Assembly (NCBI GenBank): GCA_041394145.1
Contig: JAWKIW010000022.1
Span: 19,588-83,587 of the forward strand
DNA from: JAWKIW01 sp041394145
GTDB lineage: Bacteria > Actinomycetota > Acidimicrobiia > Acidimicrobiales > Acidimicrobilacustridaceae
Reading direction: 5' to 3'
DNA length: 64,000 bases
In this document: positions 55,934 to 64,000 of the stretch, one piece after another
Position numbering within the stretch: the stretch's first letter is position 1
Layout: each line of letters begins with the position of its first letter
The notes under the pieces: model-generated
Seen by the model: only the letters and a program-made list of their open reading frames with translations
What the model was told of the DNA's origin: nothing
The model's database searches: none
Made by a program: the position numbers and the translations under genes

Positions 55934-57565
55934 ATGGCCACCGACCCCCCGGGCCACCTGTTCGTCATCAAGGGCGACCTCACGACCCTCGACGCCGACG
56001 CGGTGCTGGTGCCCACCGACCGCTCGGTGGCGATCGAGGACCCGTGGGGGGCGCTCACCGACGGCGTCGGTGACCCGTCGTTCACGTGGGTCGACGACGA
56101 GCGCGTGGCCCTCCTCGGCGCGACCGCCGACGAGGGTCCCGACGTGTGGCTCGCCGACGTCGGCGGCGTCGACGCCCGCGGACCCGAGTGGTACCTGGCC
56201 CCGGTCGACGAGTTCGTGGCGCGGGCCACGGCCCGCCTGCGGGCGTTCGGCCGTCGCGCCCGCGTCCGCCACGGGCTGCCGCCGCGGCTGGCGGTCCCGG
56301 TGGTGGGCACCCGCCACGGCGGCTCGGCCCACCGCCAGGGCCCCCTCTTCGCCCTGCTCGTCGAGCGGCTCCACGCCGCCGCCGGGGAGCACGGCTGCGA
56401 CGTCGTGCTGGTGACCTACACCGACAAGGCCTTCGCCGCCGCCCAGCGGGCCCGCCAGAAGCTGCAGCCGTCGGCGGACGCCCGACCCGAGCCGGCGGGC
56501 AAGGGCACCGACTGGTGGCCGTCGCTCACCCCCGCCCAGCGCGACACCGCCGCTCGCCTGGCCCGCCGCAACTGGCACGGCGAGCTGGTGCTGTTCATCG
56601 GTGCCGGCGCGTCGATGAGCGCCGGGCTGCCGTCGTGGCAGGGCCTGCTCGACACGTTGTGCGAGCGGGCCAACGCCCTGGGGGCGGCCGGCACGCCGCT
56701 CGACGGGGACCGGCTGCGCCGGCTCGATCTGCGTGACCAGGCCGCCATCATCCGCCGGGCGTTCCCGAGCGATGCCGACTACGCCCGCGCCCTCGCGGAG
56801 GCGCTGTCGTCGGCCCGCTACAGCCTGGTGCACGGCCTGCTGGCGAGCCTCGACGTCCACGAGGCCATCACCACCAACTACGACAACCTCTACGAGCAGG
56901 CCTGCCGCACGGACCGGCGCGACCTGGCGGTGCTGCCCTACGACGTGGCCCGGCCCCACACGGCGTGGCTGTTGAAGTTGCACGGCTCGGTGCAGGACCC
57001 GCTCGGGATGGTCGTGACCCGTGACGACTACCTCGGTCTGCCCGAGCGGGCCGGCGCCCTGTACGGGATCCTGCAGGCCATGCTGCTCACCGAGCACCTG
57101 CTGTTCGTCGGGTACTCGCTGAGCGACGAGCCGTTCCACCGGGTGATGCACGAGGTGCGGCGCGCCATGCCCGAGGCCCACTACCGCGCCCTGGCCGACG
57201 GGACCGAGAAGGCGGGCACGGTCCTGGTGCTGGAGGACGACGACCTGCTGGCCCGCTTGTGGAGCGACGACCTGAGCATCGCCGCCATGGGCCCGGTGAC
57301 GGGACCCGACGACCGGGGCGGACTGGCCGCCCGCGGCCGGCAGCTGGAGATCTTCTTGGACCTGCTCGCCTACGAGTCGGCCGACGTGGCCCACTTCATC
57401 CTCGACCCCGACTACCGCGACCTGCTCGACCCCGACGAGCAGGTGCTCGCCGACCGCCTCGCCGCCGCCGGTGCCCAAGCCCACGCCATGGACACCCCCG
57501 TCGCCCGCCGCATCAGGGAGCTGATGGCCACCAGCCTCGGCTGGGGCGAGCCCGAACGACCCTAG
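55934..57565 (+). CDS. Macro-like domain fused to SIR2-family domain
   Basis: 543 residues, cytosolic. Residues about 9-175 look like a diverged macro domain: FVIKGDLTTLDADAVLVPTD, then LAVPVVGTRHGGSAHRQG and DVVLVTYTDKAFAAAQ, in the order of macro folds. Residues about 215-440 are a SIR2 domain of the type seen in prokaryotic NADases: LFIGAGASMSAGLPSW (223-227), ITTNYDNLYE with the catalytic Asn315, LLKLHGS with His350, and FVGYSLSDEPFH (393-400). A helical tail follows. SIR2 domains of this type consume NAD+ in anti-phage systems such as Thoeris and DSR; macro domains bind ADP-ribose. ATG 55934 follows TAGCGT. The frame is intact. The SIR2 call is firm, the macro call is inference. Confidence 0.85.
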   Translation: MATDPPGHLFVIKGDLTTLDADAVLVPTDRSVAIEDPWGALTDGVGDPSFTWVDDERVALLGATADEGPDVWLADVGGVDARGPEWYLAPVDEFVARATARLRAFGRRARVRHGLPPRLAVPVVGTRHGGSAHRQGPLFALLVERLHAAAGEHGCDVVLVTYTDKAFAAAQRARQKLQPSADARPEPAGKGTDWWPSLTPAQRDTAARLARRNWHGELVLFIGAGASMSAGLPSWQGLLDTLCERANALGAAGTPLDGDRLRRLDLRDQAAIIRRAFPSDADYARALAEALSSARYSLVHGLLASLDVHEAITTNYDNLYEQACRTDRRDLAVLPYDVARPHTAWLLKLHGSVQDPLGMVVTRDDYLGLPERAGALYGILQAMLLTEHLLFVGYSLSDEPFHRVMHEVRRAMPEAHYRALADGTEKAGTVLVLEDDDLLARLWSDDLSIAAMGPVTGPDDRGGLAARGRQLEIFLDLLAYESADVAHFILDPDYRDLLDPDEQVLADRLAAAGAQAHAMDTPVARRIRELMATSLGWGEPERP

Positions 57566-58461
57566 GTCCGACCGGGTCGATCAGTTCGATCGGGTCGGTC
57601 GGCGCCGGGCATGGTGGTGGGCTCGTAGAGGATCATCGACGCCGTCTGGCCGGCGGTGGCCAGCAGGTGCCCGTCCTCGCTCCACACGTGGGCGATGCCG
57701 TGGCCGTAGCCACCGACCGCGAGGTGGGGCCGCAGGTCGAGCAGGATCCACTCGGTGTCCACGAACGGGCCGATGCGGATGGTGTTGTCCAGGCTGGTCC
57801 CGGCGGCGAGGGCGCCGAGGGCGTGGGCCACGCCCATGGGCACCATGTCGGCGAGGTACGCGGCGGTCGCCGGGGTGACCGACAGCCCATCGCGCCGTCG
57901 CATCCACAGGCACACCCGCCCGGGCCCCGGGTCCGGGTGGTCGACGATGGCGGGCTCGCGCAGCTCGACGGCCGTGCTGAACCCCGAGGTGCCGGTCGGC
58001 ATCATCGACGCGTCGAGCCCGGCGGCCTTGGCGATGCCGGTGGCGGGGCTGGCCCACCGCTCGGCGTCGTCGGGGACGGCCACGGTGGGGCACCGCTCGA
58101 ACTGGCCGCTGAGCCCGTCGGGCTTGTGGTGGCCGGTCGCCCCCAGGGAGGCGAACAGCACGGCGCCGTCGGCGTCGGTGGCCGTCACCCGCACCTGGTT
58201 GACCCGGCGACCGGCGGCCAGCACCTCGGTGTGCACGTCGACCACGGCGCCCCGCTCGGCGGTGGACACGAACTGGGTGGTCATCCACACCACCGGCCGC
58301 TCGGTCGTGGCCTCGGCGACCGCCACCGACACGCCGATGGCGGCTCCGCCGTAGAGCCGTCCGTCGAGGCGGGCGAGCCGCTCGATCACCGCGAAGCGAT
58401 GCCGGCCGGGCGCGCCGGCGGCCTCGAGCCCGAAGAAGTCGGCGTCGGTCGCCGTCGTCAC
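57562..58461 (-). CDS. Acyl-CoA thioesterase, TesB-like double hot-dog
   Basis: 299 residues with two hot-dog halves: RLYGGAAIGVSVAVAEATT and TTQFVSTAERGAVVDVHTEVL in the first, LDNTIRIGPFVDTEWILLDLRPHLAVGGYGHG in the second (given by WILLDLRPHLAVGGYG). The family hydrolyses acyl-CoA to free acid and CoA. GTG 58461 overlaps the stop of the gene upstream (GTGA), so it is coupled to the membrane-BAAT fusion. Its TAG stop shares the CTAG tetramer 57562-57565 with the convergent SIR2 gene. Confidence 0.88.
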   Translation of the reverse strand: MTTATDADFFGLEAAGAPGRHRFAVIERLARLDGRLYGGAAIGVSVAVAEATTERPVVWMTTQFVSTAERGAVVDVHTEVLAAGRRVNQVRVTATDADGAVLFASLGATGHHKPDGLSGQFERCPTVAVPDDAERWASPATGIAKAAGLDASMMPTGTSGFSTAVELREPAIVDHPDPGPGRVCLWMRRRDGLSVTPATAAYLADMVPMGVAHALGALAAGTSLDNTIRIGPFVDTEWILLDLRPHLAVGGYGHGIAHVWSEDGHLLATAGQTASMILYEPTTMPGADRPDRTDRPGRT

Positions 58462-60455
58462 GGCAGCCAGGCCAGGACGGCGTCGGTGGCGCGGCGTTGG
58501 CCGGCGGCGACCCCCGCGGTGGTGCCACCGAGGGCGATGCCGCCCGTCCAGGCGACGTCGGTCGGGAAGATGCCGAGGCGCACCAGGTGGCCGCAGCCGT
58601 CGAGGTCGAGGCGCTCGTCGCGGCCGCCGGCCGCGCCCCGCTGCGCCTCCAGCTCCGACGCCATCCGCCCCGACGGCCACACCTGGTCGTCGCCGCCCAC
58701 GACCAGCAGCAGGCGGCCGCCGATCCGCTCGACGGGGATGCGGGCGGCGGCGAGGATCTCGGGTGCGCCCTCCTCGAGGGACACCTGGTAGGAGCGGGCC
58801 AGGTGCATCACCGGCGGCCGGTGCCGGTGGGCGCGCCCCCGGGCCCGCAGCGCCTGGCGGCCCATGTCGCGCATGATCGGGTCCTGGTCGACCGGCACGA
58901 AGGCCAGCTGGTCGCCGCCGAGCGTCCAGGCCGAGGTGTCGGGCGAGGCGCCGGCCTCGGTCTCGGCCGGCCACACCACCGACGACGGCGAGATCGCCAC
59001 CAGGTCGGCGAGCGGCAGATCGAGGTGGGCCGCCGCCGACAGCAGCGCCTCGGCGCCCCGGGAGATGGCGACGGCACCCAGCCGCCCGGCGTCGACCGCC
59101 GGGTGCCGGGCCAGCCACTGCACGCCCGCCTGCACCCGCTCGAGCGGGATGGTCGACAGGGCCTCGTCGAGCCCCGGCGCGCCGAACAGCCCGAGCACCA
59201 GCGCGGCCCGTCCGTGGGCGGCCAGCAGCGCGGCGTCGGTGGCCATGGCGTCGACGCCGCCCTCGGACCCCCCGATCAGCACCACGCCGGGCACCGGCCC
59301 GTCGCTCGCCGGCAGGAACAGGCGGCCGACCACGCCGTCGTCGTGCACCTCCCGCATCGAGGCGTCGGGCGGCAGGCCCGAGCGGACCAGCACCGTGGAG
59401 ACGGTCCGTCCGCCCGCCGACGCCTCCACCGACACGCCGAGCGGCCCGGGGCTCGGCACGAAGATGTCGGGTGTGGCCCCCGGCGTGGCGAAGGCCATCG
59501 ACCACACCAGCCCGGCGGGATCGACGCCGGTGTAGGTGCCCGCCCCGGCCGCCGCCGTCGCGACGTCGACCCCTCCCGAGGCGTCGGCGGTGAACACGGC
59601 CTCCGAGCGCCAGGTGTGCCCGACCAGGTCGACGGCGGTGGCGGTGACCTTCACCGCGCCCCCCGGCGACGCGCCCGAGACGACCATCGCCGGCACCTCG
59701 TCGAGCAGCGTCTCGTGGGGGTCGACGGCGATCGTGAGGCCGTCGTCGTCGGCGTGGCCGTCGCCGCCTCCGTCGACCGGGATGGGCGCCGCCGGCGCCG
59801 GCTCGGTCGCGGCATCGACCTCGTCGAAGGCGGCGCCGAACCAGTCGGGGAAGCGGGCGGTGAACAGGACCGTGAGCCCCAGCAGCCCGTAGGGCACCAC
59901 CCAGTAGCAGGCCAGGTTCAACGGATCGGTGGACGTGAGCGAGGCCTGCGAGTCCACGATCGACGGCACCAGCGAGACCACCGTCATGAGCGCCGTCGAG
60001 CCGATCCAGACCCAGGTGAGGGTCCAGTTCACGTACATGAACCCGGGCGTGTCCCACAGCTCGGGCGGGGTCGTCTGCTTGGCGTACTGCACCGTGAACG
60101 GCTTGCGGATGACGGCGGTGGACAGCATCACCGCGAAGAAGGCGAAGTTCGACAGCGGCGACATCCACCGCAGCAGCCAGGCGTCGCTGACCGTGTACGA
60201 CAGCACCAGGGCGAGAGCGAACCACACGGTGGTGCCCGCCTCGAGGGCGATGAGCTGGTGGTCGCGCCGGTACTCGTTGACGTTGCTGATGACGCTCAGC
60301 ACCAGGGCGACGAGCACCGCCGTGGAGATCGCCGTGTTGCCCGCCAGGATCCAGTACACGATCCAGGGCAGGAACCCGACGATGATCGACGCCCCGCCGT
60401 GCTTCCGGGGCGCGGCCGTCGTCGTGCCCACTGCATCCGCCGAGCTGGACGCCAC
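58458..60455 (-). CDS. Multi-pass membrane domain fused to BAAT-type acyl-CoA thioester hydrolase
   Basis: 665 residues in three parts. Residues about 20-215 hold five or more helices (IIVGFLPWIVYWILAGNTAI, LNLACYWVVPYGLLGLTVLF) with the look of YciB/intracellular-septation-A-like proteins. Next is an Ig-like region (LTIAVDPHETLLDEVPAMVVSG) like the N-terminal domain of bile-acid-CoA:amino-acid N-acyltransferases. The last 270 residues are the BAAT C-terminal hydrolase, with GVVLIGGSEGG, LGAVAISRGAEALLSAA (nucleophile Ser) and a late DGCGHLVR His. GTG 60455 has GGAGG eight bases ahead. It is coupled by GTGA to the TesB gene. Substrate unknown. Confidence 0.85.
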   Translation of the reverse strand: MASSSADAVGTTTAAPRKHGGASIIVGFLPWIVYWILAGNTAISTAVLVALVLSVISNVNEYRRDHQLIALEAGTTVWFALALVLSYTVSDAWLLRWMSPLSNFAFFAVMLSTAVIRKPFTVQYAKQTTPPELWDTPGFMYVNWTLTWVWIGSTALMTVVSLVPSIVDSQASLTSTDPLNLACYWVVPYGLLGLTVLFTARFPDWFGAAFDEVDAATEPAPAAPIPVDGGGDGHADDDGLTIAVDPHETLLDEVPAMVVSGASPGGAVKVTATAVDLVGHTWRSEAVFTADASGGVDVATAAAGAGTYTGVDPAGLVWSMAFATPGATPDIFVPSPGPLGVSVEASAGGRTVSTVLVRSGLPPDASMREVHDDGVVGRLFLPASDGPVPGVVLIGGSEGGVDAMATDAALLAAHGRAALVLGLFGAPGLDEALSTIPLERVQAGVQWLARHPAVDAGRLGAVAISRGAEALLSAAAHLDLPLADLVAISPSSVVWPAETEAGASPDTSAWTLGGDQLAFVPVDQDPIMRDMGRQALRARGRAHRHRPPVMHLARSYQVSLEEGAPEILAAARIPVERIGGRLLLVVGGDDQVWPSGRMASELEAQRGAAGGRDERLDLDGCGHLVRLGIFPTDVAWTGGIALGGTTAGVAAGQRRATDAVLAWLP

Positions 60456-60641
60456 CGTGGCTGCCTCCCCGTCTCCTGCCCGCCCCGGCCGAAGGACGGG
60501 CGCGTAGGTGAGCGATCGGTGCGTCGCTCGGATGCGAGCGCAGCGGTCGCTCCCAGCAACCTGCCAGGCACCTGCCGGTCGGACCGCAGGCGCGATCCCC
60601 ACCATCGTCGTCACCAGCCCACGACGACCAGGGAGCCCCCC

Positions 60642-61715
60642 ATGACCCGACCCTCCCACCTCCGACCCGTCTCCTCCTCGACCCCCCGCTCGGCCGCCCG
60701 TGCCGTGCCCCGGATGGCCGACGCCGCTGCGAACCCGCTGCTGACGCGGCGCCGCTTCCTCACCACCGCCGCCCTCGCCGGTGGCGGCGCCGTCGTCGCC
60801 GGCTGCTCGCTGCCGTTCTCCTCGAGCGCCGAGGACGCCGGCGCGAACCCGTCCGCCGGTGGCGCGCCGTCGAGCTCCACCACCTCCACCCCGTCGACGA
60901 GCTCGACCGCCACGGCCGCGTCGACCGCGTCACCGATCTTCGGTGACTCCCGCTCCGAGAACATGACGATCACCGTCGCCGACGGCGTGCGCACCATCCA
61001 CACCGCCTCGTGGCCGGACTGGTCGTTCGACGCGGACTTCCGGTACCCGGGCACCCCCCGCAAGCAGGACCTGACCTTCCGGGTCACGACCGATCCGCAG
61101 ATCGCGGCCCAGCCGACGATGGTGCGCACCGGGCAGGTGTTCGGCGTGCACCGCAACAGCGCCGTGTTCGACCCGACCACCGCCGGCTACTACGGCGGCC
61201 GGATGGGCGGGGCGTGGAACTACAACGCCGACGCGCTCGACACCCACGGTGTCCACACCCGCCCGGACGGCTTCTACCACCTGCATGCCGTCACGCCGGC
61301 GTGGGTGAGCGACCCCACCGCGCACTCGGCCTTCGTCGGCTGGGCCGCCGACGGCTTCCCCATCTACCTGCGCTACGGCTACGTCGACCCCGCCGATCCC
61401 ACCAGCGGCGTGAAGGACCTGCAGGCGTCGTACCGGCTCAAGGCCGGCAGCCGACCGTCGGGCGCCGACGACCCCGGCGGCACCTACGACGGCACCTACG
61501 TGGCCGACTACGAGTACGTGGCCGGCCTGGGCGACCTCGACGAGTGCAACGGCCGCTGGTGCGTCACCCCCGAGTACCCCGACGGCACCTACGCCTACTT
61601 CCTCACCGACGCCTGGCCGATGGTCCCCCACTGGATCAAGGGCACGCCCGACCCGAGCTTCGCCCCCGGCGTCGGCGGCGGCTCCGCCCCGGCGAGGGGC
61701 CGGCAGGCGGCGTGA
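60642..61715 (+). CDS. Tat-exported lipoprotein with YHYH-type domain
   Basis: 357 residues. The signal has TRRRFLTTAALAGGGAVVAGC, a twin-arginine motif with lipobox Cys near residue 59, preceded by a long N-terminal extension. A Ser/Thr linker leads to a domain of about 240 residues with GFYHLHAVTP, ADGFPIYLRYGY, LDECNGRWCVTPEYPDGTYAYFLTD and WIKGTPD, the features of YHYH-domain proteins. Their function is unknown. GGGAG lies six bases before ATG 60642. It converges on the MFS gene. Confidence 0.85.
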   Translation: MTRPSHLRPVSSSTPRSAARAVPRMADAAANPLLTRRRFLTTAALAGGGAVVAGCSLPFSSSAEDAGANPSAGGAPSSSTTSTPSTSSTATAASTASPIFGDSRSENMTITVADGVRTIHTASWPDWSFDADFRYPGTPRKQDLTFRVTTDPQIAAQPTMVRTGQVFGVHRNSAVFDPTTAGYYGGRMGGAWNYNADALDTHGVHTRPDGFYHLHAVTPAWVSDPTAHSAFVGWAADGFPIYLRYGYVDPADPTSGVKDLQASYRLKAGSRPSGADDPGGTYDGTYVADYEYVAGLGDLDECNGRWCVTPEYPDGTYAYFLTDAWPMVPHWIKGTPDPSFAPGVGGGSAPARGRQAA

Positions 61716-61726
61716 CGGGCGCGGGC

Positions 61727-63238
61727 CTACGGGCTCGGCTCGATCGGACCCGAGGGTAGGAAGTGCCGGGCCACGAGCACGCCGGCCAGGTTGATCACCG
61801 CACCCACCCCCATCACCACCGCCAAGCCCCGCACGAAGGCGCTGTCGGCGGCCTGGGCCAGCGAGCTGGTGCCGCCCGGCGGGCTCAGGGGGTGGAAGCC
61901 GACCAGGGCGGTGGAGGCGTCGGTCCCGGTCAGCCCGAGGGCCGAGACGGCGTCGGAGAACCAGCGGTCGGCGGTGACCACCAGCAGGCTGCCGAGGGCG
62001 CCGATGCCGATGGCGTTGCCGACCCGCTGGGCGGCGTTGTTCGACGCCGATGCGATGCCGGCGCGCGCCGACGGTGCGCCGTTGAGGATGGCGGTGGTGA
62101 TGGGGATCGCGGTGAAGGCGATGCCGACGCCGAACAGCAGCTGGGACACCAACAGGTAGGCCACCGGCGTCGTGGGCGACAGCCACACCAACATGGCGGC
62201 CGCCACCGCGCTGGTGACGCTGCCGATGACCGCCGGGGTGCGCAGGCCGATGCGCGAGCACAGCACGCCGACCACCGGTGACAGCACGAAGATGGTGGCG
62301 GTGGTCGGCAGGTAGAAGAGCCCGGCGGTGACCGGGCTGTCGCCGCGCACCGACTGGTAGTAGGTGGCGACGAACACGAAGGCGGCGCTCACCGCGACCT
62401 GCAGGATCACGCCCAGGATCACCCCGCCGGCGAACAGCTTGTTGCGGAACAGCGCCAGGTCCAGCATCGGGTCGCGGCGTCGCCGCTCGTGGCGGGCGAA
62501 CCAGGCGAACAGCGCGGCCGAGGCGACCAGCGGCCCGAGCCACGCCACCACGGGCGTGCCGTCCTGGCCGGCGGAGATGCACCCGGTGAGCAGCACCAGG
62601 AAGGCGGCCGACACCAGCACCACACCGCCGACGTCGACGCGCCGACCGGGCACCACCGGGGTCTCGGGCACCGCCCGCCAGCCCACGGCGACGCCGAGCA
62701 CCACCACCGGCACGTTGATCCAGAACACCGACGGCCAGCCCGCCCACTCGACGAGGACGCCGGCCAGCAGCGGCCCGACCGCCACCGCCAGACCGGTGGC
62801 CGCCGATGTGAGCGACACGGCGCGCGGCCGCGCCGGTCCGGTGAAGTGCACCGACACCTCGGCCAGGGCCGCCGGGGTGAGGAAGCCGGCGCCGGCGCCG
62901 GTGACCACCCGCCCCACGATGAGCTGGGCCGAGGTGCTCGACGTGGCGGCGCTCACCGAGCCCAGCCCGAACAGCACGAGGCCGCCGAGCAGCACGCGCC
63001 GGTGGCCGTGCACGTCACCGAGCGCGCCCCCGAGGAAGATCAGCGCCGCGAACACCAGGGGGTAGATCGCCACGATCCACTGCAGCTCGGCGGCGCCGGC
63101 GCCGAGGTCGGTGCGCAGCGACGGCAGGGCGATGTTGAGCACCGTGGTGTCGAGGGCCGTCACGAACGACCCCACGCACGCCACCAGCAGCAGCAGCCCG
63201 AGGCCGGCCCGCCGGCCCGTGCCGGCCGGCGCGCTCAC
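61727..63238 (-). CDS. MFS exporter, DHA2 (14-helix) type
   Basis: 503 residues, about fourteen helices. The first helix has the DHA2 motif LDTTVLNIALPSL, and loop 2-3 has GALGDVHGHRRVLL. Motif C-like glycines follow in VTGAGAGFLTPAAL and VAVGPLLAGVLVEWAGW. Such proteins use the proton gradient to export drugs, dyes or metabolites. GTG 63238 overlaps the stop of the Coq4-like gene (GTGA), so both are on one transcript. Substrate not predictable. Confidence 0.93.
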   Translation of the reverse strand: MSAPAGTGRRAGLGLLLLVACVGSFVTALDTTVLNIALPSLRTDLGAGAAELQWIVAIYPLVFAALIFLGGALGDVHGHRRVLLGGLVLFGLGSVSAATSSTSAQLIVGRVVTGAGAGFLTPAALAEVSVHFTGPARPRAVSLTSAATGLAVAVGPLLAGVLVEWAGWPSVFWINVPVVVLGVAVGWRAVPETPVVPGRRVDVGGVVLVSAAFLVLLTGCISAGQDGTPVVAWLGPLVASAALFAWFARHERRRRDPMLDLALFRNKLFAGGVILGVILQVAVSAAFVFVATYYQSVRGDSPVTAGLFYLPTTATIFVLSPVVGVLCSRIGLRTPAVIGSVTSAVAAAMLVWLSPTTPVAYLLVSQLLFGVGIAFTAIPITTAILNGAPSARAGIASASNNAAQRVGNAIGIGALGSLLVVTADRWFSDAVSALGLTGTDASTALVGFHPLSPPGGTSSLAQAADSAFVRGLAVVMGVGAVINLAGVLVARHFLPSGPIEPSP

Positions 63239-64000
63239 GACGACTTCGGGATCGGGTGGTAGTCGGGCAGCTCGTCGTTGCTGATGGCGGCGTCGGCGGG
63301 GTCGAGCGGGCGCACGTTCCACTCGTGGCGCAGCTCCTCCAGGTCGCGCCCGGCCAGGGCGAACAGGTCGAAGTCGGGGCCGAACACGTCGAAGGTGGTC
63401 TCCTTGCCCCGGTCCCACGCCACCAGGATCTTGCGGGCGTCGAGCACGCCGTGGCCGGGCACGCCGCCCCGCGGCAGCATCGGCGTGCCGAGGTGCCAGG
63501 TGAACAGCGGCATCATCAGGACGTGGAACGGCTCGATGGGCGCGTACGCCGACTGCATCGCCGTCGAGAACGTGCCCACCAGGATCTCGCCCTGCCGTGA
63601 GGTGGAGTAGCCGGCCAGCACGTGGCACGTGTCGTGGCGGATGCCGAACACCTCGCCGATGTTGTCGGGCTCACCGGGGAACGAGAACCCGTGGTCGACG
63701 TACTGGCGGAACAAGGCGTAGCCGTAGGTGCTCTCGGGGAGGTCGCCGAGGGCCCGGTAGCGAGCCGCCAGCTCGGGGTCGTTCGACGCCTCGCGGCCCA
63801 CGATGCCGTGCAGCAGCTTGGCGCCGCGGGTGGCCCAGTGCTCGGACTCGGTGACCACCTCCATCGTGTCGCGCATGAGGTGGAACTGCGCCGAGCGCAT
63901 GTGGTGGTGGGCCACCTCCTTCAGGATGCGCAGCTCCTCGCGCGGGACGTGCAGGGCGTCGGCGTACTCGACGAGGCGCTCCCACCGGGGCGGCTCGAAG
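63235..64000 (-). CDS. Coq4-like protein, partial
   Basis: The 5' end lies beyond the window; 255 codons, including the stop, are visible. RHDTCHVLAGYSTSRQGE contains HDxxHx11E, the metal-binding signature of Coq4, with the residues before it (NIGEVFGI) and a helical N-terminal part (ALHVPREELRILKEVAHHHM) also in the family style. Coq4 organises ubiquinone synthesis and was recently tied to C1 decarboxylation/hydroxylation. Many actinobacteria make menaquinone instead, so the role here may differ. The stop overlaps the MFS start, suggesting export of, or defence against, the same compound. Confidence 0.8.
   Translation of the reverse strand, partial: FEPPRWERLVEYADALHVPREELRILKEVAHHHMRSAQFHLMRDTMEVVTESEHWATRGAKLLHGIVGREASNDPELAARYRALGDLPESTYGYALFRQYVDHGFSFPGEPDNIGEVFGIRHDTCHVLAGYSTSRQGEILVGTFSTAMQSAYAPIEPFHVLMMPLFTWHLGTPMLPRGGVPGHGVLDARKILVAWDRGKETTFDVFGPDFDLFALAGRDLEELRHEWNVRPLDPADAAISNDELPDYHPIPKSS

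Noticed and set aside
57566..57610. GGTCGATC/GATCGGGTCGGTC-like repeats after the SIR2 gene
   Set aside because: They code for the charged tail of the TesB protein (RPDRTDRPGRT) on the other strand and need no other explanation.

Overview
The window is very GC-rich DNA (by eye above 70%) with dense coding on both strands, frequent GTG starts and many 4-base stop/start overlaps. Gene content points to an actinobacterium, and my inference is a member of the Acidimicrobiia. The indicators are a WS/DGAT-type acyltransferase, a mycobacterial-type succinate-semialdehyde dehydrogenase (GabD2), a deazaflavin-dependent-type oxidoreductase, a recC-recB-recD operon, a BTAD/cyclase-like regulator, and Tat-exported proteins carrying a beta-domain common in this class. 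I recognised no rRNA, tRNA, CRISPR array, insertion sequence or prophage. No gene-free stretch exceeds about 220 bases.

Layout. 0-6.6 kb: broken enoyl-CoA hydratase, membrane acyltransferase, two alpha/beta hydrolases, and a coupled amidase-SDR pair. 6.6-15.7 kb: Tat-secreted protein, WS/DGAT, zinc-ribbon protein, gabD2, a vapBC toxin-antitoxin pair, Ca2+/Na+ antiporter, amino-acid permease, dienelactone hydrolase. 15.9-23.5 kb: anchored secreted protein, a truncated MMPL remnant, a MarR regulator coupled to a giant fused ABC exporter, and a CocE-type hydrolase. 23.5-33.7 kb: lipid and xenobiotic-type metabolism with two TetR regulators, a Baeyer-Villiger monooxygenase, a beta-lactamase-fold hydrolase, an acyl-CoA dehydrogenase/SDR/DapB-like operon and a second MarR. 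33.7-40.8 kb: a secreted propeller lipoprotein, then an accessory block (PemK/MazF-like, PcfJ-like, Uma2-like, ADP-ribosylglycohydrolase-phosphatase fusion) and a methyltransferase. 40.8-51.1 kb: acyl-CoA synthetase and the overlapping recC-recB-recD operon. 51.2-54.8 kb: small secreted protein, RTX-repeat protein, BTAD regulator and two small proteins. 54.8-57.6 kb: a patatin-like phospholipase divergent from a macro-like/SIR2 fusion. 57.6-64 kb: TesB thioesterase coupled to a membrane-BAAT fusion, a Tat lipoprotein with a YHYH-type domain, and an MFS exporter coupled to a Coq4-like protein that runs off the end.

Two sequence-wide patterns matter for reading the annotation. First, many otherwise convincing genes are cut by single-base indels, often in C or G runs and sometimes compensated a few dozen bases later. 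I treat most of these as sequence errors, and give such genes as one CDS with the break positions. Second, at least 13 genes have a TAnnnT -10-like hexamer ending 6-9 bases before the start codon, a pattern expected for leaderless transcripts. I used it to choose several starts.

The most interesting candidates for undescribed biology are the macro-like/SIR2 fusion at 55.9 kb, the ADP-ribosylglycohydrolase/dual-specificity-phosphatase fusion at 38.3 kb inside an accessory block, and the YciB-like-membrane/BAAT fusion at 58.5 kb.
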